Shown here piece after piece: positions 25,715-34,678 of a stretch of DNA of 64,000 nt. The notes beneath the pieces are model-generated. The model worked only from the letters and a program-made list of their open reading frames with translations. It ran no database searches and was not told the origin of the DNA. The position numbers were made by a program, and so were the translations under genes. Positions within the stretch are counted from its first letter, which is position 1; every line of letters starts with the position of its first letter. The stretch spans positions 1 to 64,000 of the forward strand of contig NZ_QOHO01000019.1 of NCBI RefSeq assembly GCF_003432035.1, written 5' to 3'. The stretch is from Lacrimispora amygdalina. Its GTDB lineage: Bacteria > Bacillota > Clostridia > Lachnospirales > Lachnospiraceae.

Positions 25715-27709
25715 TTAAATATTCGATGCCACCTCAAATGCATCCCATATGGCATACATAATATTGGAAACCTTTCTTGCATCTCCAAGTATGTAAAGAT
25801 CCCTGACTTCATGCTTTAATTCATTATAAAGTCTGTTTTCCGAATCATAACCCACTGCAAGTACGACAGAATCTGCACTTAGTTCCTGTTCTCCCGCGCC
25901 AGTTTCAATTAAAACGCCCTGCTCAGTCGTTCGGACCGCCCTGGAATCTGTATAAACGGCAATATCTTTCTTTTGAATCAGTGATAAAAGCATGCTGATA
26001 TTGGCAAAGCACAGCGGACCATTTAATTTTAACAGACTGTCCTGGGCTTCCACAATGGAAACATCTTTTCCGTTATTTTTCATCCACAAAGCCAGCTCAC
26101 ACCCAACCAGCCCTCCGCCTAAAACCACCACACGGCTGCCCGGATCCCTGCTTCCAAGAAACACCTCTTCGGCAGTAAAAACCTTGCTGTCATCTCCAAG
26201 ACCAAAAACCTTAGGCCTTGAGCCGGTTGCAACAATTACAGTGTCCGGATTCACGGTGCGTATCATTTCAGGAGTTACCTCCGTATTATAATAAACCGGT
26301 ACTGAAAGATCTTTCAGCGTGTTTTCATACCAGTTTGCCAGTGCATGATCATCTTCTTTAAAATCCGGTGTTCCTCCGGGAATTAAATTTCCTCCCAGGC
26401 GGTTTGTCTTTTCGTAAACCACAGGCTGATGACCTCTCATACTGAGAACCCTGGCAGCTTCACATCCGGCCACTCCTGCGCCGATAATCATTACCTTTTT
26501 CTTTTTCAGGACAGGCTTCAATTCTGTAATCCGTTCTCTTGCGCAGGAAGGGTTAACCGCGCAGTTAAGCCAGCCATAATGAACCATGCGGCCCAGACAG
26601 CCCTCATGGCAGGAAAGACATGGGCGGATCAGTTCTGTCTGACCGAACCGCAGCTTGTTTACATAATCAGGATCCGCAAGCAGCGGACGTCCAAGTCCGA
26701 TTAAATCACAGCTTCCGTCTTCAATGGCGGAAAGGGCCAGATCCGGATTATCCATACGGCCGGCACAGATAACAGGACCATTTACCGCTTCCTTAATTGC
26801 TTTTGCGTAAGGGATGTAAAGTCCTTTCTTTTGATACATCGGAGGATGATTCCAGAACCACGCATCGTAACAGCCTACATCCACATCCAAAGAATCATAT
26901 CCATACTGCTCCAGCAGCTGTGCGGCTTCAATCCCTTCCGGCAGGTCACGTCCCTTTTCTTCGAACACCTCACCAGGAAGAGCTCCGACACGCCAATCCT
27001 TAATAAATGATTTGGGACTGTAGCGGAGCGTAACAGTGAAATCTTCTCCGCAGGTTTTCTTTATTTCCTCCACGATTTCTCTCGCGAAACGAAGGCGGTT
27101 TTCCAGGCTTCCGCCGTATTCATCCGTTCTGTTGTTAAAAAATGAGATTGCAAACTGGTCAAGAAGGTACCCCTCATGGACTGCATGAATCTGGATTCCG
27201 TCAAACCCGGCATTTTTGGCAATTGCCGCTCCTTCACCAAACCGTTTTACAATGCGGTGGATCTCTTCCTTTGTCAAAGCCCGGCAGGGTATGTCAACCC
27301 AGCGGTTCATGATTTCCGAGGCAGATACCGGCTTTAAATCCGGATCAACAGGAGGCGCCACACGGCCAAATCCTGCACTTAACTGGAGAAATACTCTGGC
27401 ATCATAAGCATGAATCCGTTCTGTCATCTCTCTTGCAGTCCGGGTAAAATGCACCGGGTTTATGGTCGGACATGGAGTGCTTGGCATAGAGTGATGTTCT
27501 GCCTCATTATCAACAAAGCATACGCCTGTAATGATAAGCCCGGTTCCGCCCTTTGCCCGCTCCACATAATAATCAACGCCTCTCTGGTTAAATCCTCCCA
27601 CGGAGTCTCCCAGACCCTGGGGACCCATAGGCGCCATAACAAAGCGGTTTTTCAATGTGACACTCCCGATTTTAACCGGTTCGAAAAGCTTTTCATATTT
27701 GTTGTGCAT
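25715..27709 (-). CDS. NADH:flavin oxidoreductase, Old Yellow Enzyme / 2,4-dienoyl-CoA reductase family
   Basis: This 664-residue enzyme reduces activated C=C bonds. The N-terminal TIM barrel (about 1-350) binds FMN and shows NRFVMAPMGPQGLGD, GFDGIQIHAVHEGYLLDQF and SFFNNRTDEYGGSLENRLRF. The iron-sulfur motif CLSCHEGCLGRMVHYG, then NCAVNPSC, lies near 362-383. The C-terminal half has the FAD site VMIIGAGVAGCEAARVLS and the second dinucleotide site VVVLGGGLVGCELALWMK. This is the FadH/BaiH-type layout. The physiological substrate may be an enoyl-CoA, enoate or steroid-like compound. It is divergent from a PucR-type regulator gene, its likely controller. Confidence 0.93.
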   Translation of the reverse strand: MHNKYEKLFEPVKIGSVTLKNRFVMAPMGPQGLGDSVGGFNQRGVDYYVERAKGGTGLIITGVCFVDNEAEHHSMPSTPCPTINPVHFTRTAREMTERIHAYDARVFLQLSAGFGRVAPPVDPDLKPVSASEIMNRWVDIPCRALTKEEIHRIVKRFGEGAAIAKNAGFDGIQIHAVHEGYLLDQFAISFFNNRTDEYGGSLENRLRFAREIVEEIKKTCGEDFTVTLRYSPKSFIKDWRVGALPGEVFEEKGRDLPEGIEAAQLLEQYGYDSLDVDVGCYDAWFWNHPPMYQKKGLYIPYAKAIKEAVNGPVICAGRMDNPDLALSAIEDGSCDLIGLGRPLLADPDYVNKLRFGQTELIRPCLSCHEGCLGRMVHYGWLNCAVNPSCARERITELKPVLKKKKVMIIGAGVAGCEAARVLSMRGHQPVVYEKTNRLGGNLIPGGTPDFKEDDHALANWYENTLKDLSVPVYYNTEVTPEMIRTVNPDTVIVATGSRPKVFGLGDDSKVFTAEEVFLGSRDPGSRVVVLGGGLVGCELALWMKNNGKDVSIVEAQDSLLKLNGPLCFANISMLLSLIQKKDIAVYTDSRAVRTTEQGVLIETGAGEQELSADSVVLAVGYDSENRLYNELKHEVRDLYILGDARKVSNIMYAIWDAFEVASNI

Positions 27710-27901
27710 ATTCGTCTTCTCCTTTTATTGATAGTATGGAAAAATAGTATCAAATACAAAAGGAAAAGGGTATGTCTGAATCCATAAATTTTTATTTGTT
27801 TCTTATCGGTTTTACTAAGATTTCTTTTGTTAAATTAAACAATTTCATCTGCATTTTTTATTCATTTATAACAATTCATTCTGGAAGCCACATAAAATCG
27901 G

Positions 27902-27910
27902 TGTTATAAT
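27902..27910 (+). promoter_or_regulatory. Extended -10 promoter of the PucR-type regulator gene
   Basis: TG-T-TATAAT (TATAAT at 27905-27910) is an extended -10 element, 45 bases before the ATG at 27955. No good -35 was recognised. The remaining 245-base divergent region is AT-rich and probably also holds the leftward promoter. Confidence 0.6.
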
Positions 27911-27954
27911 ACTACTCATAATGATTCATTAATAAAGACGAAAAGAGGACGCTT

Positions 27955-29511
27955 ATGGCAAAGCACATGAAAAATCTGGCGGAGTTTTTAAAAAATTACA
28001 GCTGTCATTGTCATATCAGTAATGATTACATCATCAGATCATGCCGTTGTCTGGATGGTTTCCCTGAGTCATTCTGCTCAGATATCATTTACATCGCATA
28101 TGTCTCAGACCTGCCTGATTCTCCCCCGCTTTCAGAAGCTGTCAATCTTTTACTCATTGGTAATAAGGAACTGCCCCGCTCCTATGGCGCCGATAATAAA
28201 ATCAACTGGATTGTCTGTGATCCCAGTCTGGTAACACTGCCAAAGTTAATTAACCTGACAGAGGAATTCTTTTTCGAGGAACTGACCCTCTATCAGTACA
28301 AGGAAGAGATGATCCGCGCGTTAAACGATCCGGATGCCATGAAGAAGATGCTGGAAGTGACTTATAAGTATGTCGGAAACCCGTTGAGAGTAATCGATTC
28401 CGCCCATAATCCCGTGGTTTCCTGCTGGGATGAAGAGCCGCTTGATGAGCCCCAGTGGATGGAATATAAGGAGAATCAGACTTTCTCCCAGAAATACAAC
28501 GATATATGCAACGCTGATTACGCATTTCAACGTCATATGCTCAATTCCCCCACACCGTATATTATGAATTATCCTGAAATTTATAAACACCGCCAGCGCA
28601 TCCTGCGTATCAGACAGAGCCATATGAATATTGCTTTTGTCAGCGAGCTGGAATACAACCGGCCCTTCACAGAGTTCACCAGTGAAATATTACAGGTCTT
28701 CGCCCATTTTGCAGGAATCCGGCTATGTAATGATGCACATTTTTACTGCTCCTACGATTCCCCATTATCAGAAATACTTCTTTATGTTTTAAAAACACAG
28801 CATCCCAATCCGGAAAAGATCAGGCAGCTGATAAAAAAATCCGGTCTTCATTTTAAAAAATACTTATACTTATTCTATATTACAGACAACGGCCTTTTTG
28901 ACTCCAGGGAGAAAATGGTTTATATTTGTACACTGCTGGATAAATTCTTTACCGGGGGACTGACTCAGGTGATCGAAGGTAAAATAGTGATCCTTTTGGA
29001 TTCTGACCAATGCATGAAGTCTCCTCTTGATGATGACCGCCTTAAGAACTTTCTGCAGATACTAAGTGCAAATCATATGTTAGCCGGAGTGAGCCGCGCC
29101 TTTTTGGACCTTTCACAGGCAGGCCATGCCTTAGAGCAGGCAAAAAAAGCCTTTGATTTTTCAAGACAAAAGAAAGGCCTGGGGCAATTGTTTTTTTATG
29201 AAGATTATATCTTACAAGATCTGGCAGAAACTTATCTGCTTCAAAACCCCCCTGTTCACATGGTTGAGCCGGGTATGAATGATCTGATTGAATATGACAG
29301 GGTTCATGGTACAGCCTTAATGGAGACACTCACCTGCTACCTGGATCATCAGCTGGATCTGCACACTGCTTCGGATTGTCTGCATATCCATTTTAATACA
29401 CTAAAGTACCGCATACAAAAGATTAAAGATATCACCGGCCTTGATTTAAACAAAATTGATATTATTATAAGAGTCAGGCTCTCCCTGATTATCCTTAAAG
29501 CCATAGAATGA
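27955..29511 (+). CDS. PucR/CdaR-family transcriptional regulator
   Basis: This 518-residue protein ends in the PucR-type helix-turn-helix (SDCLHIHFNTLKYRIQKIKD, then ITGLDLN). The middle contains a GGDEF-like/CdaR-type domain (about 290-420, SRAFLDLSQAGHALEQAKKA). The N-terminal part (1-280) resembles the sensory region of this family. Members often control catabolic genes divergent from themselves. Here the neighbour is an Old Yellow Enzyme-type reductase, so the ligand may be its substrate. An AAGAGGACG site precedes the start. Confidence 0.87.
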   Translation: MAKHMKNLAEFLKNYSCHCHISNDYIIRSCRCLDGFPESFCSDIIYIAYVSDLPDSPPLSEAVNLLLIGNKELPRSYGADNKINWIVCDPSLVTLPKLINLTEEFFFEELTLYQYKEEMIRALNDPDAMKKMLEVTYKYVGNPLRVIDSAHNPVVSCWDEEPLDEPQWMEYKENQTFSQKYNDICNADYAFQRHMLNSPTPYIMNYPEIYKHRQRILRIRQSHMNIAFVSELEYNRPFTEFTSEILQVFAHFAGIRLCNDAHFYCSYDSPLSEILLYVLKTQHPNPEKIRQLIKKSGLHFKKYLYLFYITDNGLFDSREKMVYICTLLDKFFTGGLTQVIEGKIVILLDSDQCMKSPLDDDRLKNFLQILSANHMLAGVSRAFLDLSQAGHALEQAKKAFDFSRQKKGLGQLFFYEDYILQDLAETYLLQNPPVHMVEPGMNDLIEYDRVHGTALMETLTCYLDHQLDLHTASDCLHIHFNTLKYRIQKIKDITGLDLNKIDIIIRVRLSLIILKAIE

Positions 29512-29515
29512 CGCA

Positions 29516-29791
29516 TCAGGATGATGCGGAGGCCTGAAAACGCTCTATGGGCAGGCTACTATATTCTCCTGCTGTCTTTTTATAAATTCCCCTTGGTATA
29601 ATACTGCCTTGTTCCAGTATTTCAAGAGCTTTCGGGCAGTCTCCCTCCGGCAGACGAAGGCATAGTCCACAGCCGGCCGTAATAGCCTCCGGCATGGGCA
29701 TAACCTTAACCGGTATCTTTTCACCCAGCAATAGTGTCTCAGCCATAATTGAATGGTGTGTGTTTTGAAATGTTAACAAAATATCTTCCAT
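29516..29791 (-). CDS. DUF3343 protein, putative Se/S carrier-like
   Basis: This 91-residue protein matches the DUF3343 family: MEDILLTFQNTHHSIMAETL, then KVMPMPEAITAGCGLCLRLP with the GCGLCL cysteines. Members are described as putative selenium or sulfur carriers and are usually near selD, yedF or double-cubane reductase genes. Here it is the last gene of the selenium operon, 17 bases downstream of yedF. The pair of cysteines (about 41 and 44) could carry persulfide or perselenide. Confidence 0.87.
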   Translation of the reverse strand: MEDILLTFQNTHHSIMAETLLLGEKIPVKVMPMPEAITAGCGLCLRLPEGDCPKALEILEQGSIIPRGIYKKTAGEYSSLPIERFQASASS

Positions 29792-29808
29792 AAGGCATTC
29801 CTTCCAGT

Positions 29809-30435
29809 TTATATGTTAATGACCGAGCCTGCAAAAGCCATACGCTCTGTAATTGTCATCATGTTAACAATCTTACCAACACCAACGGAGTCTTTCACAG
29901 AATAGTAATCCGCACATGTTCCGCAGATTTCAATCTGGGTACCTGCTTGTTCCAGTTCACGCAGATCATCTAATGTATTGGATCCTTCTACCGTGAGGAG
30001 GACTCCTGAATTGAAAAATAAAACAACCTTTGGCGGAGTCTTTAACTGGGTGAGCGAAAACAAGAACCCTTTTATAAGTATTTTCCCCAGTTCTTCACTT
30101 CCCTGCCCCATAGAATCTTTACTGATGACAACGACCAGTCCGCTCTCCTCCCTTTTTACAGGATTCTGCTCTCCGACAGACTGGACCTGCATCTGTTCTT
30201 TCATCTGTTCCTGTACCGGAACCCCTATTGTAACACGGTAACTGCCGGGCTCAATCTTTTCTTCCCTGACGGTATAGCCCTTTCCTTCTGCCATACTTCT
30301 TAAATTATCGCATGCAGGCTGATTATCCACCAACACCTGTAATTCCCCACCCTCTAAAGCAAGTTCCGCTGCTGCTTTCTTAGCCAGGACTACCGGAACC
30401 GGACAGGCCTTTCCCATAGCATCAATTATTTTCAT
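29809..30435 (-). CDS. yedF: Sulfurtransferase-like selenium metabolism protein YedF
   Basis: This 208-residue protein fuses a TusA/SirA-type domain (MKIIDAMGKACPVPVVLAKK, Cys11 in the CPxP motif) to a DsrE-like domain ending CGTCADYYSVKDSVGVGKIV. YedF proteins are linked to selenium use in anaerobes. I choose ATG 30435 (9 bases after AGGAG). The upstream in-frame ATG directly abuts the site. It lies 51 bases downstream of the cysteine desulfurase gene, in the order selD, lysR, desulfurase, yedF, DUF3343. Confidence 0.93.
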   Translation of the reverse strand: MKIIDAMGKACPVPVVLAKKAAAELALEGGELQVLVDNQPACDNLRSMAEGKGYTVREEKIEPGSYRVTIGVPVQEQMKEQMQVQSVGEQNPVKREESGLVVVISKDSMGQGSEELGKILIKGFLFSLTQLKTPPKVVLFFNSGVLLTVEGSNTLDDLRELEQAGTQIEICGTCADYYSVKDSVGVGKIVNMMTITERMAFAGSVINI

Positions 30436-30486
30436 ACCAGTCATCTCCTATTCAATGTTATTTCTATTATGGGTAATATCAATACA

Positions 30487-31593
30487 TCAACTGCATAAAT
30501 CCCGAAGAGCCTTAACGGCCAATTCCACTTCTTCTAAGGTATTCATATGTGAAAAGGAAAAACGTACCGCCCCCTTGTCCTTTGTTCCCAGAGCTTCATG
30601 CATAAGAGGTGCACAATGAGCTCCCGCACGGACGCAGATATCATACTTTTCATTAAGCTCAAAGGCCAACTCACTGCTTCCAATATGGGCTGCATTTAAA
30701 GCCACTACCGGAGTACGTGTGGTGCTCTCCAAATCACCATAAACCCGGATAGAAGGTATTTTTCTTAACTCTTCCAGAAAATAATCTGTCAATTCCATGG
30801 CCTGGTTTAAAAACAATTCTCTATTACCGCCTACATACCGGACGCCTGCCAGAAGTCCTGCAATCCCGTGGCTATTTTGTGTGCCGGCCTCCAGCCGCTC
30901 TGGCATTTCCTCCGGACCGGTTCTCGAATATGTATTGCTCCCGCTTCCGCCCGTCATCATCGGTGATATGGAAAATTCCGGTTTTACACATATGCCGCCT
31001 GTTCCCTGAGGACCATACAGAGATTTATGTCCGCTAAAACAAAGTGCAGTTATGTTCATTGCTTTCATATCAATGGGCAAAAGCCCTGCAGACTGGGAAG
31101 CATCAACAATAAAAAAGATCCCTTTTCGCTTACAAATTTCTCCAACTGCCGAAATATCATAACTATTTCCAGTCACATTGGAAGCGTGCGTCATTACAAC
31201 CGCCCCGGTATCCGGACGAATTGCTTCCTCCACCTGTTTTATATCCAGTCTTCCTTTTGTATCCACTGGAACAATGGTATAATTTCCCGTCCGGTAAACC
31301 GGCCGAAGTACACTATTGTGTTCTGCCGCAGTAGTGACAATATGTTTATGGACGGAACCAATTGCCTGATTCAGTGCCATGGTGGCATTTTGGCAGAATG
31401 CCACATGAACCTCATTCTCACCGCCAAAAAAACGGGCAATCTCCTGTCTTGCATTTGTTATACATCTGAGTCCGGCAAGGGAAGCTTTGTTCACCCCTCT
31501 TGATGGATTACCTTGGGTAAGCATTGCGGCTGTAACCGCATCAATTACACATTGCGGTTTAGGCAATGAAGTAGCAGCGCTATCAAAATACAT
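30487..31593 (-). CDS. Class V aminotransferase, cysteine desulfurase family
   Basis: This 368-residue PLP enzyme fits cysteine desulfurase/selenocysteine lyase-like proteins that release S or Se from amino acids. It begins MYFDSAATSLPKPQCVIDAV. The PLP lysine lies in ALCFSGHKSLYGPQGTGGI, and the catalytic Cys loop is VRAGAHCAPLMHEALGT. I choose ATG 31593 with AGAAAGGA 8 bases upstream; the longer frame adds 17 residues without a ribosome site. Its place in the selenium operon suggests it supplies selenium to SelD. Confidence 0.92.
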   Translation of the reverse strand: MYFDSAATSLPKPQCVIDAVTAAMLTQGNPSRGVNKASLAGLRCITNARQEIARFFGGENEVHVAFCQNATMALNQAIGSVHKHIVTTAAEHNSVLRPVYRTGNYTIVPVDTKGRLDIKQVEEAIRPDTGAVVMTHASNVTGNSYDISAVGEICKRKGIFFIVDASQSAGLLPIDMKAMNITALCFSGHKSLYGPQGTGGICVKPEFSISPMMTGGSGSNTYSRTGPEEMPERLEAGTQNSHGIAGLLAGVRYVGGNRELFLNQAMELTDYFLEELRKIPSIRVYGDLESTTRTPVVALNAAHIGSSELAFELNEKYDICVRAGAHCAPLMHEALGTKDKGAVRFSFSHMNTLEEVELAVKALRDLCS

Positions 31594-31660
31594 AATATAA
31601 TCCTTTCTGGCACCAGTTAAAATACCGATATCACCGTCATTCATATGGAATCCGAAATTA

Positions 31661-32569
31661 CTACTGCAGTTCCTTATAATAATTAAGAAGGTATGTCTGA
31701 AACAATTTCTGAACAGGCTGTAAAATCATTTCTTTTTTTGACAGCAAATAAAAGTTTCGTTTAAAAACAAAATCATTTAATTCAATGGTTTTTATTAGTC
31801 CCATTTGTGTATACATGGCTGTAGATGCCCGGGATACAAATGAGATACCGGCTCCGCTGGAGACAGCCTGTAAAACGCCATGAGTATTATTAAAGCAGCA
31901 GACCGTATTTAAATGTTCCAGAGTCAGATTGAGATGAAGAAGGAAATTCTCCAGTTCCTTCTTTGTCCCGGACCCATCTTCCCTCATAATAAACGGCTGC
32001 GTCCGGAGCAGCTTTTTCAACGTTTCTGGTGACAGATTCTGTGGAGTTGAATAACAGGCAGGAACTGCAAGTACCAGCGTATCATGATAAAATGGTACCT
32101 GAACAAACTTGTTTCCGGAAAGTTTTGTACCTGTAATACCAAAATCATAAATGCAGTTAGAAAGCAGCTTTCCTACCTGTTCGCTGTCACTTTGCCTGAC
32201 TTTGAACAGGATATCCGGGTAGCTTTTCTGAAATGCTGCAATCAGAGAAGGCAGCAAATACTGTGCCGGAACACTGGAAGCCAGTAACGATATTTCACCT
32301 TTGATACTGCAGCCTCCCTGTGCCACCGAATGAATGGCCTCATCACGAAGCGCCAGCATATTCTGAGCATATACGAAAAAATCCAACCCGCTTTTGGTAG
32401 GATAAACTTCCTTTGTGGATCGTATTAACAGCTGTGTGCCCAATTCTTTTTCCAAAGCATTAATATGGGAACTAATCGTAGGCTGAGATAAATAAATTGT
32501 ATCAGCCGCTTTAGAAAAACTATTCAACTTAGCCACATAAACAAATGCTTCGAGTTGTTTTAAATCCAT
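31661..32569 (-). CDS. LysR-family regulator of the selenium operon
   Basis: This 302-residue protein has the LysR N-terminal helix-turn-helix (MDLKQLEAFVYVAKLNSFSK, then TIYLSQPTISSHINALEKEL) and a C-terminal effector domain of the periplasmic-binding fold. I choose ATG 32569 (MDLKQ), the normal LysR start, after AAAGG. It is embedded between selD and the desulfurase. LysR proteins in this position are known as selenium metabolism-associated regulators. A 24-bp palindrome at the selD promoter is a possible target. Confidence 0.92.
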   Translation of the reverse strand: MDLKQLEAFVYVAKLNSFSKAADTIYLSQPTISSHINALEKELGTQLLIRSTKEVYPTKSGLDFFVYAQNMLALRDEAIHSVAQGGCSIKGEISLLASSVPAQYLLPSLIAAFQKSYPDILFKVRQSDSEQVGKLLSNCIYDFGITGTKLSGNKFVQVPFYHDTLVLAVPACYSTPQNLSPETLKKLLRTQPFIMREDGSGTKKELENFLLHLNLTLEHLNTVCCFNNTHGVLQAVSSGAGISFVSRASTAMYTQMGLIKTIELNDFVFKRNFYLLSKKEMILQPVQKLFQTYLLNYYKELQ

Positions 32570-32614
32570 AGTGACACAACCTTTCAACCAAGATTCATTC
32601 CAGTATGAAGGTGA

Positions 32615-33646
32615 TTATCCAAGGACAATCATGTTCTTATCCTGACGTGAAATTACAGAGGCAACCTTAGAGCTTACTATACTTAAATCAGCCAAATCCT
32701 TTAATAACCCTTCCGTATCCCGGGGATCTACACTAAGCAGCAGACCTCCTGAAGTCTGAGGATCAAATAATATTTCCTGCATAGGTTGAGATACCTGTTC
32801 AAACCGCAGTTTGTCCTGCAAAAACTTCCGGTTTTTCTTACCTCCGCCCGTAATCAGATATTCCTCCGCCAAGCGGTACGCTTCTTTTATATAAGGAATT
32901 TCTGAGCATTCTACCTGAATGGTATATTCATCTGTAACCATTTCATTTAAATGTCCTAAAAAGCCAAATCCAGTCACATCTGTACAAGCGTGCAGCCGAT
33001 ATTTTTTTCCTGCATCTGCCGCATACTTATTTAGTGTCTGCATGCTGTTTACCGCCTGCTCATAGCTTTCCAGGGAGGCTTCTCCAGCTTTATAGGAGGA
33101 TGTTACAAGTCCCACTCCCAGGGGCTTGGTAAGTATGATATCATCACCTATACAGCAGGAATTGTTTCTCATGATTTTCCGGGGATGGACAATCCCTGTC
33201 ACAGAAAGACCATATTTGGGTTCCTTATCCGTAATGGAATGTCCTCCGCAGAGAACCCCTCCTGCTTCTTTTACCTTTTCGGCTCCTCCCCTAAGAATCT
33301 CACCTAATATAGCCGGGTCTTCATCCTCAGGAAAGCAGACAATATTAAGGGCAACCTTAACTTCTCCACCCATTGCATAAATATCACTTAATGCATTCGC
33401 TGCCGCAATTTTTCCAAATAAATAAGGATCCTCCACCATAGGAGGGAAAAAATCAAGAGTCTGAATAATCGCCAGATCATCTGCCAGGCGATAGACTGCC
33501 CCATCATCAGAAGTATCAAATCCCACAATAAGATTCTGGTCGTCAAAAAGAGGTATGTTTAATAACGCTTCTTTTAACATACCCTGAGGCAGTTTAGCAA
33601 TACATCCTCCACAAGAGGTAAACTTATTAATCTTACGTATGTCCAT
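32615..33646 (-). CDS. selD: Selenide, water dikinase SelD
   Basis: SelD makes selenophosphate from selenide and ATP, for selenocysteine, 2-selenouridine or the labile selenium cofactor of molybdenum hydroxylases. The 343-residue protein carries the catalytic region FTSCGGCIAKL (Cys12, Cys15, Lys18). The Sec/Cys position is Cys, so no recoding is needed. Also seen are GFDTSDDGAVYRL, the metal/ATP motif GGHSITDKEPKYGLSVTG, and the ending FDPQTSGGLLLSV. It is the first gene of the operon and has a recognisable promoter and palindrome. Confidence 0.95.
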   Translation of the reverse strand: MDIRKINKFTSCGGCIAKLPQGMLKEALLNIPLFDDQNLIVGFDTSDDGAVYRLADDLAIIQTLDFFPPMVEDPYLFGKIAAANALSDIYAMGGEVKVALNIVCFPEDEDPAILGEILRGGAEKVKEAGGVLCGGHSITDKEPKYGLSVTGIVHPRKIMRNNSCCIGDDIILTKPLGVGLVTSSYKAGEASLESYEQAVNSMQTLNKYAADAGKKYRLHACTDVTGFGFLGHLNEMVTDEYTIQVECSEIPYIKEAYRLAEEYLITGGGKKNRKFLQDKLRFEQVSQPMQEILFDPQTSGGLLLSVDPRDTEGLLKDLADLSIVSSKVASVISRQDKNMIVLG

Positions 33647-33676
33647 AGCTTCTCCTTCTCCTTAAACCAGTCAGCA

Positions 33677-33700
33677 TTGTAGATTGTCTACAATCTACAA
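33677..33700. promoter_or_regulatory. 24-bp palindrome at the selD transcription start
   Basis: TTGTAGATTGT-CT-ACAATCTACAA is a perfect 11+2+11 inverted repeat. It lies directly downstream of the -10 box and 30 bases before selD. It could be a repressor operator, or a 5' hairpin in the RNA. Confidence 0.8.
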
Positions 33701-33704
33701 TTAA

Positions 33705-33733
33705 ATCATAATGGAAACCATGATATTTTACAA
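33705..33733 (-). promoter_or_regulatory. Sigma-A promoter of the selenium operon
   Basis: The minus strand has TTGTAA (33728-33733), a 17-base spacer and TATGAT (33705-33710), placing transcription start about at the palindrome edge. Confidence 0.72.
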
Positions 33734-33853
33734 GCAAATATTGGTTATATAATTGTTCGTATTTATTAATTTTATCTATAAAGCAACCATATTTCAATAA
33801 CAATGTATCTATTTTCCATAAAACCCATGAAAATCAGCTAAAAATACAAACAA

Positions 33854-33889
33854 AAAATGCACAGTTACGCAAAAGTAACTGTGCATTTT
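33854..33889. terminator. Perfect 15-bp bidirectional terminator
   Basis: AAAATGCACAGTTAC pairs perfectly with GTAACTGTGCATTTT around GCAAAA. It ends the double-cubane operon upstream of selD. T tracts are short (four), so strength is uncertain. Confidence 0.8.
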
Positions 33890-33919
33890 AACTTCACATA
33901 TGATATCTTGTTATAACAT

Positions 33920-34675
33920 TTACACTTTTAATGCTGCTCCAATTGCTCCTGCATAGCGGGACAAATGAGAAACATTTACGGGACATCCGGTTTGCAATTC
34001 CAGCTCTTTACGAATTCCTTCCATTTGTGCCAGCCCTCCGGTTAAAAGAATGGGAGACTCTGTCCCGATTCTTCCTGCCAGTGCCATCACTCTTGTCACC
34101 ACGGACTGAATAATTCCTCCGGCGATTTCCTCACGGGTTTTCCCTGCTGCCAGCAATGATACGATTTCTGAATCGGCAAAAACTGCGCACATACTGCTTA
34201 GAGTACAACATTTTCCTTCGGTTAACAGCTTTTGAAAATCAGACAAATCCACTCCCATGCGGTGAGCAGACATCTCAAGAAATCTTCCTGTCCCGGCGGC
34301 ACATTTATCATTCATTTGAAAGGACAGCACCTTACCATTTTCCACCGAAATCACCTTGGAGTCCTGGCCTCCAATATCAATGATTGTGCGAACCCCCTGC
34401 AAAAGGTAATCTGCCCCTGACGCATGGCAGGTAATCTCTGTTATTTTTTTATGAGCAAAGTCAATTCCCACTCTTCCGTATCCAGTTGCTCCCACTCGTA
34501 TTTCATGTTCCTTTGTTTCTGTCTGTTCCAGAAGCTCCCGAAAGACGGTTCTGGCAGTTTCTTTTGGGTTCCAGCCTGTGGGTTTTACGCAGACTGCGGC
34601 AATGGAATCTTCTTTTAACAGGACTCCCTTGCAGGCGGCTGATCCACAGTCAATTCCTACTGATATCTGTTTCAT
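33920..34675 (-). CDS. Acyl-CoA dehydratase activase / double-cubane reductase ATPase
   Basis: This 251-residue ATPase belongs to the BadF/BadG/HgdC family of archerases that drive low-potential electron transfer by ATP hydrolysis. It begins MKQISVGIDCGSAACKGVLL (phosphate-1 loop). DIGGQDSKVI and FQMNDKCAAGTGRFLEM (cluster-binding Cys), then CAVFADSEIVSLLA (second Cys), are diagnostic. It lies 3 bases downstream of the double-cubane protein gene, its partner. It is one of the shorter, single-domain versions. Confidence 0.93.
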   Translation of the reverse strand: MKQISVGIDCGSAACKGVLLKEDSIAAVCVKPTGWNPKETARTVFRELLEQTETKEHEIRVGATGYGRVGIDFAHKKITEITCHASGADYLLQGVRTIIDIGGQDSKVISVENGKVLSFQMNDKCAAGTGRFLEMSAHRMGVDLSDFQKLLTEGKCCTLSSMCAVFADSEIVSLLAAGKTREEIAGGIIQSVVTRVMALAGRIGTESPILLTGGLAQMEGIRKELELQTGCPVNVSHLSRYAGAIGAALKV

Positions 34676-34678
34676 TGT

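Noticed and set aside
32615-33646. Possible selenocysteine codon in selD
   Set aside because: The catalytic position is Cys and the frame is uninterrupted, so no TGA recoding is needed.
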